NCBI GenBank assembly: GCA_037501455.1
Contig: CM074858.1
Span: 91,920,501-91,984,500 of the forward strand
DNA from: Lantana camara
Taxonomy: Eukaryota > Streptophyta > Magnoliopsida > Lamiales > Verbenaceae
Length of the DNA stretch: 64,000 bases
Direction of reading: 5' to 3'
Shown: positions 11,597-24,490 of the stretch, one piece after another
How positions within the stretch are numbered: position 1 is the stretch's first letter
How the letters are laid out: every line of letters starts with the position of its first letter
Program-made: the position numbers and the translations under genes
Notes under the pieces: model-generated
What the model was told of the DNA's origin: nothing
Databases searched by the model: none
Seen by the model: only the letters and a program-made list of their open reading frames with translations

Positions 11597-13922
11597 CTTG
11601 ACTTTGGAACCCGGATTAGTTTGTCGGATCTGTGAACACGCACGAAATTCTCCACTATAGTTTCTTCTTTATCCTCAGCTAATTCCTCAAATTCTAACAA
11701 AGATAAATGGTCAGCTACCACATTCTCAGTCCCCTTTTGTCCCGAATCTCCAAGCCAAACTCCTGAAGCAACAAAATCCACCTTATGAGGCGCGGTTTGT
11801 TATCTTTCTTGGACAAGAGGTACTTAATGGCAGCGTGATCTGTATATACCACAGTTTTAGAACCTATCAAATAAGAACGAAACTTATCAAAAGCATTTAC
11901 AATAGCTAACAGTTCTTTTTCAGTGCTGGCATAATTAAGTTGCGCATCATTAAGTGTTTTACTAGAATATGCAATAACATGTAAACGTTTCTCCCTTCTT
12001 CGGCCAAGGACAACCCCTATGGCCAAATCACTAGCATTACACATGAGCTCAAATGGTAAATTCCAATCTGGTGCCACCATGATGGGTGTCGAAGTCAGTT
12101 ATTTCTTCAACTTGTCAAATGCAATCAGACAATCATTATCGAAGACGAATTCAGCATCCTTTTGCAAAAGCCTACAAAGAGGTAAAGTAATGTAGGAGAA
12201 ATCCTTGATAAACAGGTGATAAAATCCAGCATGACCAACTCCTAACTCCCTTAATGTTTGTTGGTGGCGACAACTTTGCAATCACTTCAATCTTAGCCTT
12301 GTCAACTTCAATTCCCGTTTCCGAAACTCTATGGCCAAGTACAATCCCTTCTTTCACCATGAAGTGGTATTTTTTCCAATTCAATACTAAATTAGTCTCT
12401 TCACATCGCTGCAAAACTTTGGTTAAATTCTGCAAATAAGAATCAAAAGAAGAGTCAAACACAAAAAAATCGTCCATGAAAATTTCCATGGTGCGTTTAA
12501 GGAAATCAGAAAAAATTGCCATCATGCATCTCTGAAACGTAGCTGAGCCATTACACAATCAAAATTGCATCCTCTTAAAGGTAAAAGTACCATAAGGACA
12601 AGTAAAGGTGTATTTTTCTTGGTCTTCCGGAGCTATGGCAATCTGATTATAACCCGAATACCCATCCAAAAAATAGTAATATGCCTGTCCAGCTAATCTC
12701 TCCAACATTTGAACAATGAAGGGAAGGGGAAAATGATCTTTTCGTGTTGCAGTATTAAGCTTCCTATAATTAATGCAAACTCTCCAACCCATGACTGTCC
12801 TGGAAGGAATCAATTCATTATTCTCATTATTAACTACAATCATCCCTCCTTGCTTAGGTACAACCTGAACAGGACTCACCCACTTACTATCTGAGATGGG
12901 ATAAACAATCCTGGAATCTAACAGTTTAATTACCTCAGCTCTAATAACTTATTTTATATTTGGGCTTAACTTGTGTTGGTGTTCTACAGAGGGTTTATGC
13001 TCATCTCCCATTAAAAATTTATGCATGCAAATAGTTGGGCTAATCCCCTTAATATCAGAAATAGTCCACCCTATTGCTCTTTTATGATCTCTCAAAACCC
13101 TTAACAAAGAAACCAATTGTATCTCAGATAATTCAGCAGAAACAATAACTGACAATGTATCAGATTCACCTAAGAATGCATATTTCAAATGATTGGGAAG
13201 GGGTTTCAGTTCCACACTAGGTGCCTTGATAATTGAAGAGGGAAGAGTGGGCTTACCTGTACCCAACTCCTCATAAACAAACCTTTGCCGGAACGGTACG
13301 AATGGGGTTGCCTCAAATTCCCTTGAATAAGCAGCAATTTCTTCAAACATAAATCAAGAGGGTCATCTTGCAGTGCTGAAATTGAAATAAAATCATCTAC
13401 CATGAAACACTGTTCTCCCACTACTGGTCCCTTCATGGTTTTGAACAAGTTAAACTCCACTTGTTCTTCTCCTACTTTAGAGTTAGCACTCAATTCTTCA
13501 CATCAATCAATGCCCCGACTGTAGCTTGAAAGGGTCTTCCAAGAATTAATGGCATATCTCAATCCTCATCCATATCAAGCACGAGAAAGTCTACCGGAAG
13601 ATAGAACTTTCCACCCCCCACAAGGGCATTCTCCAAGATTCCAGTGGGGTATGCGATGGATCTATCAGCTAATTGTAAAGAAATTGTAGTTGGCTTCAAA
13701 GAATCCAAACCTAATTTCCTGCAAATAGACAAAGGCATTAAACTTACACTTGTACCAAGATCACATAAAGCTTTATTGAAATTTAAATTGCCAATAGTAC
13801 AAGAGATAGAAAACCTCCCTGGATCATTAAGCTTAGGGAGAAGCTTATGCAGGATAATAGCACTGCACTCCTCAATGAGTGCAATCGTGGTATATTCCTC
13901 CAATTTCCTCTTGTTAGAGAAG
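11597..13922 (-). pseudogene. pol: Athila-type protease-RT-RNase H (copy 1)
   Basis: Read on the minus strand. The protease (13903-13559) has the active-site motif CDLGTSVSLMPLS. A linker follows (13493-12949). Reverse transcriptase (12879-12172) has FLDGYSGYNQIAIAP and the catalytic IFMDDFFVF. RNase H (12080-11715) has [23 protein letters not shown] and [15 protein letters not shown], and ends near ADHLSLLEF. This wording is typical of the Athila clade of Ty3/Gypsy. The frame is broken several times (near 13500, 12890, 12560 and 12170), so it cannot make a polyprotein. Integrase is missing. The preceding gag end lies at 28680-28976, split off by element A. Confidence 0.88.
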
Positions 13923-13927
13923 ATCTC
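13923..13927. repeat. Target-site duplication of element A, left (ATCTC)
   Basis: ATCTC directly precedes the 5' LTR of element A and is repeated at 28675-28679 after its 3' LTR. Removing the element rejoins an Athila gag reading frame (VKFLKEI then NKRKLEE). Confidence 0.97.
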
Positions 13928-14261
13928 TGTAACAACCCGACTGATCAGACTTTCAGGTAACCTATTCTGTGCATTATTTAATGAATTCTCTTATGTGATT
14001 GCGTGATATTTAATTGATAACATGAATCAATTGGGATTTCTTGAACTTAGTTGCTTTGGCATGAATTTGTTTAACTTGATCGTTTCACTTCCTTTGCTTC
14101 GTATTTCGTTCGTTTTAGATTCGAATCTGATTCTGATTTTTGTGAAATCTTGATATGTGTTAGTTATATGCTTTATGGACTCGATTATATGCTCATTATA
14201 TGTTTTGGTATTTGTTTTGGTTGCCTTTTTGGGTTCGTTTTGGAGACGGGACCTAAAGGAG

Positions 14262-14278
14262 GCTAAAGAGCATTTAGC
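14262..14278 (+). promoter_or_regulatory. Conserved U3 dyad (element A, 5' LTR)
   Basis: GCTAAA-GAGCA-TTTAGC, a perfect dyad. Element C has GCTAAT-GAGCA-ATTAGC: the inner pair is changed on both sides, so symmetry is kept. Confidence 0.65.
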
Positions 14279-15174
14279 GCACCTTGGGTTCCGGGATGCG
14301 TATCTTGAGTTCGGGAATTCGGATTCGAATTCTGTCACCTCTGTTGAACTCATTTCGACGATTCGGGTTCAATGGGACATGCCTCAAATTTTTCTAAGTC
14401 TATTAAGACCCTCGAATTTCAACCGTAACGAGCCCCTTTCGTCTAAAGTGCACCTCTTGACCTAGTATTGCTTTGTGGACCCTACTTAAACCCTAACCAA
14501 GCCTTAACCTTGACTCCTAACCCTTGGTTAAGCCCTCTCTTGCCCTTTATGCTGTTGAAACCGAACCAAACCCCTCTCTCTGACCAAACACCGATCAGCT
14601 CAAGCAAGGTGGAAGAGAAGAGAAGAAACCCTTTGCCATTTTTGTGATTTTTGAGCTCAAACCACCACCAAAGCTTCTCCAATTTGAAAGGTAAGTTCAT
14701 GGTTATAATCTACACTCTCTCTTCTCTCTTTTATGTGTTCTTGAGTTGATTTCCATGGTTGATTGAAGAGATATGGATAACATGTGGATTAAGAAGAATT
14801 GTTGATTCTTGCTCCTTTCTTGTTTCCTTGAGATATGGTGCTGATTTATGACTTCTAGAGCATGATTCTTGGAATTTATTGCATTTCCTTTGATGGTTGT
14901 TGAGGTATGATTAATTTTCCATTAATGAAGCTTGAGGATTGGGTGATATAACTTGATGCATTTCTTCCCATTCTTGCCTTGTTTGCTTGCAGTTTTGTGG
15001 CTGAAGTTATTGCTACTTATTGGGCATGAAATGTTGATGAATTGGTGTCATTTGGTTGCATGTTGTATGTATTTTAGAAGGCATAAGAGTCTCCTAAGTG
15101 CCCCCAACAGAAATCCCCTTTTTTACCTCCATTTTTAGACTTGTTTCGCCAAAAATATTTCCAGGCCGAAGGCC

Positions 15175-15306
15175 TGACATGGCCGGGTCAGTTTACAAAG
15201 GAAAATGGACACGGCCGTGTTGAGTCCTCGAAAATGTTTTTTTTTTAATTAATTTTCCAGATACGGCCGTGTCCGACCCCTTTGTATTTCTGACACGGCC
15301 GCGTCC
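15175..15306. repeat. CACGGCCGTG palindrome cluster (element A, 5' LTR)
   Basis: Units: TGACATGGCCGGGTCA (15175-15190), GGACACGGCCGTGTTG (15207-15222), GATACGGCCGTGTCC (15260-15274), TGACACGGCCGCGTCC (15291-15306). All are centred on GGCC. The cluster begins about 480 bases after the donor-like site. Confidence 0.8.
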
Positions 15307-16906
15307 AACAGGGTGGCGTCCGGGGTGATTTCTTACGCCTTTTTGTCTCTTCTCGTTGGTTCCTCTTGCCTTGTTTTTGATGTGTATGCATGATTAACTT
15401 GTTATACTATGTGTTAAGCTTTGTGTTATGAATTTTTGCCTTGATTTACGTCCTCGTTTATGATATACGTTCTTATATGCATTGAATGCTCGTAAATGAC
15501 CTAAATGTGGGTTCATTTCATATCATTTGCATCATAAGCATACATATGCATGTACCGAGCATCAATGTGGTTCATTTTGAGTCTAAGAGTGTTCCTTGTT
15601 GTTTGTCTTGTTCAGAGGATCTTCCTGTTGAGGACGAGCTTGCTCAGTAGGTGTCCGGTTTCCCTTTTTGGTCACCACTACGCACTTTGATAAGGTGAGG
15701 TTTTGTTCTTTTAGTTATTTGACCTATGACCCTAATTGGTTTTGAAGCCTCGCATGTGAATACGTATAGTATATGGTAAATATGTGTATGATACATATGT
15801 TGTGGAATTTTCCCATTTGTTATAAGAGTTGGAAAACGCTTTGTATAAATATATAAGCTATTTTGCCTTTGTTTAGAAAAGTTTAGCTTTGTGCAAGTGT
15901 GTGTGTGAGCGAGATGTAGCTTTGAAAGACAAGCTTTGAGATATGTAAGTATGATTTCTGTGACCTGTTTGGGCCCCAGAGTGTGGTATGGTAATCTCGG
16001 GACAACCGAGGGGTCGTCGAGCTCTTCCATCAACACCTCCATTTGAGAGTCTCACCCAACCTTGGGAGGTTGAGGAAGGGTGTTTCTCTTGAGCTGACGG
16101 AGGCAACCGTCGAAGGTTGTAAGGTAGTAATTAAACCTTGTCTCGTTTCTGTGTCTGTGGATAGTTAGGGCCGACAACCCTTCTATCAACCGGTGTTGGG
16201 GATGGATTCTGATTTGTTTTGCTTTGCTTTGTTCTTCGTTTATGGAAGTTGGGAGGTGTGACTCGTACTCGCCGAGTTGGTTTAGCTTTGTATGATCTAT
16301 GAAATGAGAGTGGATTCCTAATTATCTAAAAACTTGAGTTTGAGCTTTGGCCGTTTGCCTTTTCCTTAAAATATATATATATATATCACGGGAATTATTT
16401 TGGCTTGCAAAACCCACTCTCGGTTCATGGATCCTTTCGTTTTGGTCGGCTGCTTTGCTCTATATATATATTGGGTGCGTGAGTTAGCCCCCTCACTAGT
16501 CGCTAGGACTAACCCTCGTTGTTTTTCCCCTTTTTCCTTTCTTTTGAGTTTGCAGGTACTTCCGGGTCAAGCTAGGCGGCAAGTGTCTTTTGAGTTTACT
16601 TGTGGTTAGCTTGAGTCCGCATGCATCGTAGTGGATTCCCTTTCTGCTTCTTATGTATTTTGGATTATGTATTCTGACTATACTTATGTTATTTTGGCCA
16701 GGATGGCATTGTATATCTTATATATGATCTAGCATGGTCGTTTGAATACTTGACCCTCTCCCATTTTGGATATGTATATGTATGTGATGATCTTAGGAAT
16801 CATGTTTGGTATATGAATTGCTTCCGCAACTCTGATTTTAATTTGCGCAGTTCTTGAGGGTCTAGGCTGCCTAACGAGGGTGTGAGTTTTGTGTGTCTCC
16901 CGATCG

Positions 16907-16961
16907 CTATGGTTTGATATGGGTTCGAACTCCTTATTTCGTTACTCGTGTTAGACCTTAG
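16907..16961 (+). other. LTR-terminal stem-loop (element A, 5' LTR)
   Basis: CTATGGTTT (16907-16915) can pair with AGACCTTAG (16953-16961), 8 of 9 positions, closing a loop of 37 nt. Next comes GTGCGGGGGATGTGG, then the LTR end and the primer binding site. The same block, with paired changes, is in C, D, H and I. Confidence 0.55.
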
Positions 16962-17008
16962 TGCGGGGGATGTGGCGCCCTTTGCTCCGGGGGTGTTACA
17001 TCCTTGCA

Positions 17009-17020
17009 TGGTATCAGAGC
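17009..17020 (+). other. Primer binding site of element A
   Basis: TGGTATCAGAGC, complementary to the 3' end of initiator Met-tRNA, starts 9 bases after the LTR. Confidence 0.95.
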
Positions 17021-17209
17021 TCTCGGTTGCAAAATCGGAGCTCTGGAGTCGTGTTGAGTCTGTCTAGGTCGTTCGGTTTATGAGTATGTGATTATTTGCA
17101 TTCATCTACATAATTATGTGACTTAATTGTTTTTAATTCATGATAATTGACTTCATGATCACAACCTGAACCCCATACATCGATATTTCTTGATTTGTGT
17201 ATTTTCAGG

Positions 17210-18431
17210 ATGCCTCCAAGAAGGAGAACGGATAGGGATCAGACTCCTGATCTTAATCAGCCCCCTCCACAAGCACCACCACCTCCTCCGATGAATGCTG
17301 AGAATATTGTGCAGGCTCTTCTGAATCAGCTCCAGCAGAATCAGAGAGATAATCATCAAGATGAAGGACAAGGTGGACAAGTAACTCCGGTCTCCAAGGA
17401 GTTCAGAAACAACAATCCACCTAAGTGGTATGGAGGAGATGATATACAAGCAGAAAAGTGGTTGTCAGAGATTACGGGAATTTGGGAGATTTGCCCCGCT
17501 CCTTCATATGAGAAAGCTATTTGCACGGCCCGGTTTATTCAAGGTCCCACTTCTAATTGTTAAGGGCTATGAGAGCCCGTTTGGAAAGGAGTGGAGAAGA
17601 GTTCGATTGGGAGAGCTTTGTGAGGGAATTTTGTCACAAGTATATTCCACCTAGTGCTCGTGAGAGAAGACTTCAACAATTTTCAGAGTTGAGATAAGGG
17701 AACCGAACTGTTGAGGAGTACATCCTAGAATTTGAGAGACTTGCACGTATGCCCCGCATATTACCAATGATGATACCCAGAAGGCTCGGAACTTTGTTCA
17801 TGGCTTGAGATATGAGATCCAGAATGCTCTTAAAGCTGCTACTGTGGATACGTGGGAGAAAGCTACGAGGAAGGCGATCAAAGTGGAAGCTAATAACACG
17901 AGGTTGAGACCACCGACTTATTCTTCGGGACAAGGTTCGGGTTCTAATTTGGGGAAGAGGCTTGCACCTCAAACTAGGCCTCCGGTTTTCAAACCCCAAG
18001 GTCCTAACACTTCAGTCAAGAAAGCCCGACCTGTGGTACCTGCAGTACCAGCTCTACCTGCTCCGATACAATGTGGTTATTGCAAGGGTCCCAATCACAC
18101 CGAGGAGACATGCCGAAAGAAATTGAGGAGATGCTATAGATGTGGTGAGCCCGGTCATTTGATTAGCACTTGTCCTCAAGCGAGAGTACCCCAGCCTCGA
18201 GCCCCTCAACCGTTGAATTTGATGCCTCCGAGGCCACCGATCCAAGCGAGGGCTTATGCTTTGGAGGGCGAGGAAGAGAATGTGAAAGTGGATGCCAACG
18301 CCGTGGTTGAAGGTACTATCCACATTCATGGCATTCCATTGCATGCATTGTTTAATCCAGGGAGCAACGCATTCATTTATTGCTTCCCGGCTTGTTTCTA
18401 CTCTTTCCTTGCCTGTTGCTTGCTTAGATGA
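17210..18431 (+). pseudogene. gag: Element A gag, frameshifted
   Basis: The ATG at 17210 starts MPPRRRTDRDQ, followed by a proline-rich stretch and the capsid-like start FRNNNPPKWYGGDD. The frame breaks near 17560 and again near 17750, and the reading continues at 17805 (MRYEIQNALKAATVD). Two zinc knuckles, CGYCKGPNHTEETC and CYRCGEPGHLISTC, are intact CX2CX4HX4C. Gag forms the virus-like particle and the knuckles bind genomic RNA. The start is supported by an acceptor-like TTTTCAG directly upstream. A TAA where a CAA codon is plausible lies near 17694. The frame runs on into the protease region, where a one-base shift moves it to the pol frame (about 18360). Confidence 0.9.
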
Positions 18432-21055
18432 TTCGTTTGTTGTTTCTTCTCCCCTTGGTGGTACTTTGTCTACGAACTGTGTTTACCGTGGTTGCCCGGT
18501 GGTCGTGGAAGGTATAGAGTATCCGGCAGATTTGATCAAGAAGCCTATCAAGAAGTATGGGGTGATTTTGGGAATGGACTGGCTTTTTGGATACCGAGCA
18601 ATGATGGATTGTTTTACCAAGAAGGTGACTTTGAGTTCTACGGCCTTTGCGGGTCAGAGGTTGAAGACCTGTCCATTTATTTCCTTTATGGAAGCAAGTA
18701 GATTGTTCCGGGACGGTGCGACGGGCTACGTAGCCTACCTTTTGAATAAGCCAAAGGACCAGGCCAAGCTCAAGGAGACGGAGATCGTGAAGGAATTCCC
18801 CGATGTGTTTCCGAAGAATTTGGGATCTTTACATCCGGATCGGGACGTCGAGTTTGTAATAGATCTCTATCCCGGAGCAGAGCCGTATGCGAAATCTCCC
18901 TATAGGATGGCTCCAGCCGAGTTGAAGGAGCTGAAGACGCAATTGGACGAGCTCTTAGAGTGTGGTTACATTCGCCCGAGCACTTCTCCGTGGGGTGCTC
19001 CGGTCCTGTTTGTAAAGAAGAAAGACGGGACTTTACGGATGTGCATTGACTACCGTGAGCTGAAGCGGTTAACGGTTAAGAACAAGTACCCACTCCCTCA
19101 CATTGAAGAGTTGTTCGATCTCCTTCAAGGTTCAAGTGTTTATTCTAAGTTGGATCTTCAGCAAGGGTATTACCAGTTGCGTATCCGGGAGGAGGATATA
19201 CCGAAGACATGTTTCAACACGAGATATGGGCATTTCGAGTTTGTGGCCATGCCCTTTGGTCTTACCAATGCCCCAGCTGCGTTTATAGATATGATGCACC
19301 GAATATTTCGGCCTTACCTCGATAAATTCGTGGTCATCTTTATAGATGATATTCTGGTGTATTCGAGGTCCGAAGAAGAGCATGCGCGGCATTTGAGCAT
19401 TGTTTTGTCTACACTTCGGGAGCATAGATTGTTCGCCAAGTTCAGTAAGTGCGAGTTCTGGTTGGATCGAGTCTCCTTTATAGGTCACTTCATTTCTGGG
19501 AGTGGTATTGAAGTGGATCTGGCGAAGATTGAGACGGTTATGCTTTGGAAGCAACCAAGGAATGCCTCAGAAGTGAGAAGTTTTCTCGAGTTAGCAGGGT
19601 ATTACAGGCGCTTTGTGAAAGATTTCTCGAAGATTGCATCCCCGTTGACCCGGTTAATTAAGAAAGAGTTTAAGTTCGAGTGGGATGAGGCGTGTGAGAA
19701 GAGTTTCCAAACTCTTAAGGAAAGGTTGACTACTGCACCGGTTTTAACCCTACCCGAAGGTTCAGAAGGTTACTCAGTCTACACCGATGCATCGAAGGAA
19801 AGTCTCGGTTGTGTGATTATGCAGAATGGCAAAGTAGTGGCCTACGCCTCAAGGAAGTTAAAGGATCATGAGAAAAGCTATCCCACTCATGACTTGGAAC
19901 TCGCAGCAGTGGTGTTTGCATTGATGAAATGGCATCATTATTTGTATAGAGTTACTTTTGAAGTGTTCACCGACCACCAGAGTCTTAAGTATCTGTTTAC
20001 CCAGAAGGATTTGAACGTAAGACAGAGAAGATGGATGGAGACACTCGAAGATTATGATTGTAAGATTCAGTACCATCCGGGTAAAGCTAATCTGGTGGCA
20101 GATGCTTTGAGTAGGAAGGCTAGTGTCTCAGGTTTGGAAGCAGGTTCTAGTAGACAGGGTTCGGTGGTTTTGGTTTCAGAGGCTCGTTTGGCTAATATTT
20201 CGGTTCAGCCGATTTTGAAGCAGAGATTAGTGGAAGCTCAATCTGTGCATCTCGAGACTCAGAAATTGGTAGCGAAGTCAAGGATTAACTCGGATACTAA
20301 GTTTGGATTTGATGATTCGCGGTTGTTTCGGTTTAAGGCTCGGGTTTGCGTTCCTGATGAACTTAAGCAGTTGGTACTTGATGAAGCCCACAAGTCCGTG
20401 TATGCAGTACATCCCGGTACCACCAAAATGTATAAGGATTTAAGGACTTTATATTGGTGGAATGGCATGAAGAGAGACGTTGCTAACTATGTTAGAAGAT
20501 GTCAACCATGTCAAGTGGTGAAAGCAGAACACCAGAAACCGGGAGGAACTCTCCAACCACTTCCAATACCCGAGTGGAAGTGGGAGTAAGTGACAATGGA
20601 CTTTGTGTCCGGCTTGCCAAGAACCAAAGGAGGTTCTGATGGAATTTGGGTGATTATTGATCGGATGATGAAGTCGGCGCATTTTCTTAAGGTGAAGATG
20701 TCCGATAAGGTTCCTAAGTTGGCCCGTTTATATAGGAAGGAGATTGTTAGGTTGCATGGTACCCCAGTCATCGTTGTTTCAGATAGGGATCCTCGATTTA
20801 CATCCAGTTTTTGGCAGGAGTTGCAGAAGTGTTTGGGGACGAAGCTTCAGTTTAGTACAACATTCCACCCACAGACGGATGGCCAGTCTGAAAGGTTGAT
20901 AAGGTATCTCGAGGACATGCTTCGTGCTTGTGCCTTGGATTATCAGGATTCGTGGGATAAACAGTTGGATTTGATTGAGTATGCCTACAATAACAGCTTT
21001 CAGTCTTCTATTGGCATGGCACCGTATGAGGCATTATATGGAAGGAAGTGCCGAT
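18300..21055 (+). pseudogene. pol: Element A protease-RT-RNase H-integrase (first part)
   Basis: Around 18350-18375 the protease site reads FNPG in the gag frame and QGATHSFIA in the pol frame: an extra base plus loss of the catalytic Asp. From there the frame is open to 20586. RT has [24 protein letters not shown] and [11 protein letters not shown]. RNase H has [13 protein letters not shown] and [11 protein letters not shown]. Integrase has the HPGT...CQPC zinc site. A TAA at 20587-20589 interrupts it. The core (TMDFVSGLP, SDRDPRF, QTDGQSERL) then shows all three acidic residues. The frame stops at 21055, where solo LTR I is inserted after the GRKCR motif. It resumes at 24948. Confidence 0.93.
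21051..21055. repeat. Target-site duplication of solo LTR I, left (CCGAT)
   Basis: CCGAT before LTR I matches CTGAT at 24943-24947 with one change. Removing the LTR and one copy restores the integrase frame. Confidence 0.88.
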
Positions 21056-21092
21056 TGTAGCGCCCCGCACCTGAGGCTCCACATCCGTCGCA

Positions 21093-21147
21093 CTATGGCT
21101 CAACACGAGTAACGAAATGGGGAGTCCGCACCCGTATCAAACCATAG
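21093..21147 (-). other. LTR-terminal stem-loop (LTR I)
   Basis: On the minus strand CTATGGTTT (21147-21139) pairs with GAGCCATAG (21101-21093): nine pairs including two G-U. It sits just before the conserved GTGCG...GGATGTGG and the LTR end. Confidence 0.6.
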
Positions 21148-23055
21148 CGAACGGGAGACAAATAAAATAACCCTCCTAAGCTAAGCGGAACTTAGACCCT
21201 GCAATTAAAACCAATCAACAAGACATAATGCAACGGAGAACTAGATCCAAACACATGCATTGGCCACGGCCTGCAGAAATTAAACACTCGAACCACAGGC
21301 AGACTTGGGCTCCTCAGGCCACTTTTAATTCATAACAAAGCCCGACACGGCAATTCAATAGCAAATACATAAAGATTCAAGTTCATAATCGTAAAGGATC
21401 AAATCATGCATAATTTAAATACATATGCGAGTGCACAGACTATTCTAACTTAACTTGACCAACTCAACGACTCCACATAACCGCCTAGCTCAAACTCCAA
21501 AGCCAAACCTGCACACTAAAAGGATGGGGAGGGAGAGGGTCAGTCTCTAGAAGACTGAGTGAGCAGGGGCGATATACATATATATAAAACATGCACATGT
21601 AAGTCATAAATCCAGAGCAAGGCTTTATTTAAAATTAGTTCCCAAAAGGGTAAGAGAATGACCAAGCAATACTCGGATTTTACGACTAATCATATTAATT
21701 CATTATGTTCATAATTCATACATAAACATATAGGCTCGGTGAGTGAGCGTGCATCATCTCCAACCAAACTCCGACTGTGTACGACACATATCATTAATAC
21801 TTTAAATAGGTGATCATGCAATATATCATAATACATGCAGTTCATATATCATATCATAAAACATATTCGTTTGGGCAATCCGTGTCCCGGCCTTCCCACA
21901 CGGTGCATATCAATCATAACATAACATAATCATAAAATAAGTTCCAACCTTCTTCCTCCCGGTGGTGGACGGGTTAGCAAGACCCGACCACCGGTCCATA
22001 CATAGGCGGATGGGGTTTCATGACTCCCCCAAGGGCACTCAGCTCCCATTCCCCGCTAAACCTCCTAGTGAGGGCCGGTATCACCGTCAATGTGGTGGGA
22101 CTAGTACAAGGGATCACCGTCGGCCCTTGCCTTCCCCGATAGCCACTTGCACTAAGTCCCTGGGCCCGTGCAATCATAATCATAAATGCATAATCTCGCC
22201 AAAACATATCAACTCATAAGAAACATATCATATTTCATAATTCATTTGAAAAGGATTTACTCGATCAATATTTATTCGATACATTTCATTTGAAAACCAT
22301 ATATATAACTATATTAGGTTTTCGGCCAAAGCTTGTCACATACGGTTGTAGGGTTTAATACGTAACTAAACCGAAAACACCCTCACCTGAAACATGACGA
22401 TACAAGGATACGAGTTACCGAGGCCTGAAAGATCAAGACCTCTCCACCCTGGAGATAAACTGTACAAAAGATAACGTAATGCGTTCGTGAGACTCAAGAC
22501 TCTAAATGAACCAAATATGACGCACGACATCCAATGAACATGATATGAATGAAGAAAAGATGCTATAATGTAATGAACATGTTCATGTGCACTATTAAAG
22601 TCTTAAAGACATATAAACATTCAATTCATTCATTCAATGAAGCATTCGTATTCAAACGAGTTCATATCCTTCACATTTCACGTTAAAGGAATTTAAATCG
22701 TATAATCAAGTCATTCAAATATAATCATAACACAAGTTAGATCACATTTCTAATTAGAAGATAAACAATTACATACATCACATCACATAATATAATATAT
22801 ATTCAAAGTTTGAAAACAAGAAGAAATCATATGATAGGGGAAATGGTTACGGAAATCACAAACGCCACAAAACGCACATAAACGGCATTCACCAAAAGCA
22901 TGCCTAAATCTCATCCAATTGTTATGAAATCAAACCACCATACTCTTAACACATAGTAAAACAAGTGCATAGTTCATCACGAATGAAGATAAAGGCGTTA
23001 AAGAGGTGAAACAATCAAAAACCGAAAAGGAAAAGACAAGAAATGCGCAGGGGGA

Positions 23056-23183
23056 GGGACACGCCCGTGTCCCTCAATTTGAATAGACTGAGACACGGGG
23101 GTGTCTCAATACAGACCTGAAAAAAGGGCATGACACGGGGGTGTCTCACCTTACAAGGCAAATGAGACACAGGGGTGTCACGG
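23056..23183. repeat. ACACGGGGGTGT palindrome cluster (LTR I)
   Basis: Units: GGGACACG-CC-CGTGTCCC (23056-23073, perfect 8-bp arms), GAGACAC-GGGG-GTGTCTC (23090-23107, perfect 7-bp arms), TGACACGGGGGTGTCTCA (23131-23148) and GAGACACAGGGGTGTCACGG (23164-23183). It is about 890 bases downstream of the donor-like site, the same distance as in LTR 1. Confidence 0.85.
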
Positions 23184-24490
23184 TGCAGACCCAAAAACGC
23201 AAACAAAGCTTACCGGCAAACAAACCCTATACAAAATTAGTCCCAAAAACATACCAAATGAACTCCAAATCTTATGAAACTTGATATAAAACATATTTAG
23301 CCTGTTAGGAGAAATTTTCATTTAGAGTGAAAAGTCCAAATCACACGTTAAGAGCACCAAAACCATGCAGCAAATCTGGGGCGTCAAAACCGTACATATG
23401 AGCTCAATTGTTCAATCATGCCATGATCAAGTACTTAGGGGTTGAATTTGAATCTAAAACCTTGGGGAATGCATGCTAACATACTAAAAAACTAATATAC
23501 ATCATATATATGCAAAATGGCACGAATTGAGACACATTAGAATGACCAAGGAGTCACAAAATGCAACAACAGCACGTCTGACATGGATCATGCATAAGAA
23601 CAGGTCATATATTTCGGTTTTGGGGCTTAAAATGGATCCAAAAGCTTGCAACATGAATGCTAACATATAGATAAATGAGTTTACATCATATCCATGCAAA
23701 TTCACAAGAAAAGAAGGTCATTTGATCAAGCAACAACCCATAATTCCACACAGCAGTCGCGAAACAGGGGAGGCAGTTTGATCTCTAAGTTCGGAGCTCT
23801 ATATCTCATAATTTCATCAAAGGGTCTAAAGAGAAAATCATCCTAACATCATAGACTAACAGTTAGGAAACAAATAGGCCAAGAAACAAGCTCATATAAT
23901 CATTTATAAGCAAGAAAATCAGCTACACAACTAAGTAGGTCATTAGAGCAAAAATCCCCAAAAAGTCCTATTCATGCTCTTAGCCCAAACCCTTATCAAA
24001 TCTGATCCAAATCAAGTACTAAATGGATGAAATCATATATAAAAGAGTAGATGATACATAAATATTCATACCTTGAAGATTTGGTGAAGAAAGATGGTGA
24101 TTTGAGCTCAAAATCACAAAAGGGCCAAAGTTCCTCCTCTTTTCTTCTCTCCCTCTCTCTCGATCTGGTGCAGCAGAAATGGAGGGTGTTTTGGCTCGGT
24201 TTTGATGATCAAAAAGGAGGATAAAGGGGCTAACTCAAGTACACAATCATGGGTTAAAGTATGGTTAGGTTAGAGAGGTGTTAAGGGGTCCCACCATGAA
24301 GACTAGTCAACAAAAGGGTTCTTCTTGCACGAGTTGTTCGTTACGATTGGATTTCGGAGGTCTTAATGATCTCAAAAAGGTATGAGGCTTGTTCCATTAT
24401 CTCCGAATCGTCGATACGAAGGCAACGGAGGTGACGGAATTCGAATCCGAATTCCCGAGCTCAAGATATCATGTACGGAACCAAGGGTGC

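Larger units (their letters stand above)
13928..17000 (+). mobile_element. 5' LTR of element A
   Basis: 3073 bp, starting TGTAACAACCCG and ending GGGGGTGTTACA. It includes the U3 dyad (14262-14278), a CT/GA-rich leader (about 14570-14690), a strong splice-donor-like GAAAG|GTAAGT at 14691, a cluster of CACGGCCGTG palindromes (15175-15306), and the terminal stem-loop block (16907-16961) before GTGCGGGGGATGTGG. It matches the 3' LTR closely, with scattered substitutions and small indels. Confidence 0.95.
14691..17208 (+). other. Candidate intron from LTR to gag start
   Basis: The donor GAAAG|GTAAGT at 14691 fits the plant consensus. A T-rich tract and TTTTCAG|G end at 17208, one base before the gag ATG (17210). 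Splicing would remove the palindrome cluster, the LTR end and the primer binding site, giving a short-leader gag-pol mRNA while the unspliced RNA stays the genome. Donor-like AAG|GT sites occur at the equivalent place in LTRs 1, I, F, B, C, D and E. There is no transcript evidence here. Confidence 0.5.

Noticed and set aside
17009..17020. tRNA gene at the Met-tRNA-like sequence
   Set aside because: Only the 12-nt primer complement is present, with no tRNA body; the same holds for the other primer sites.
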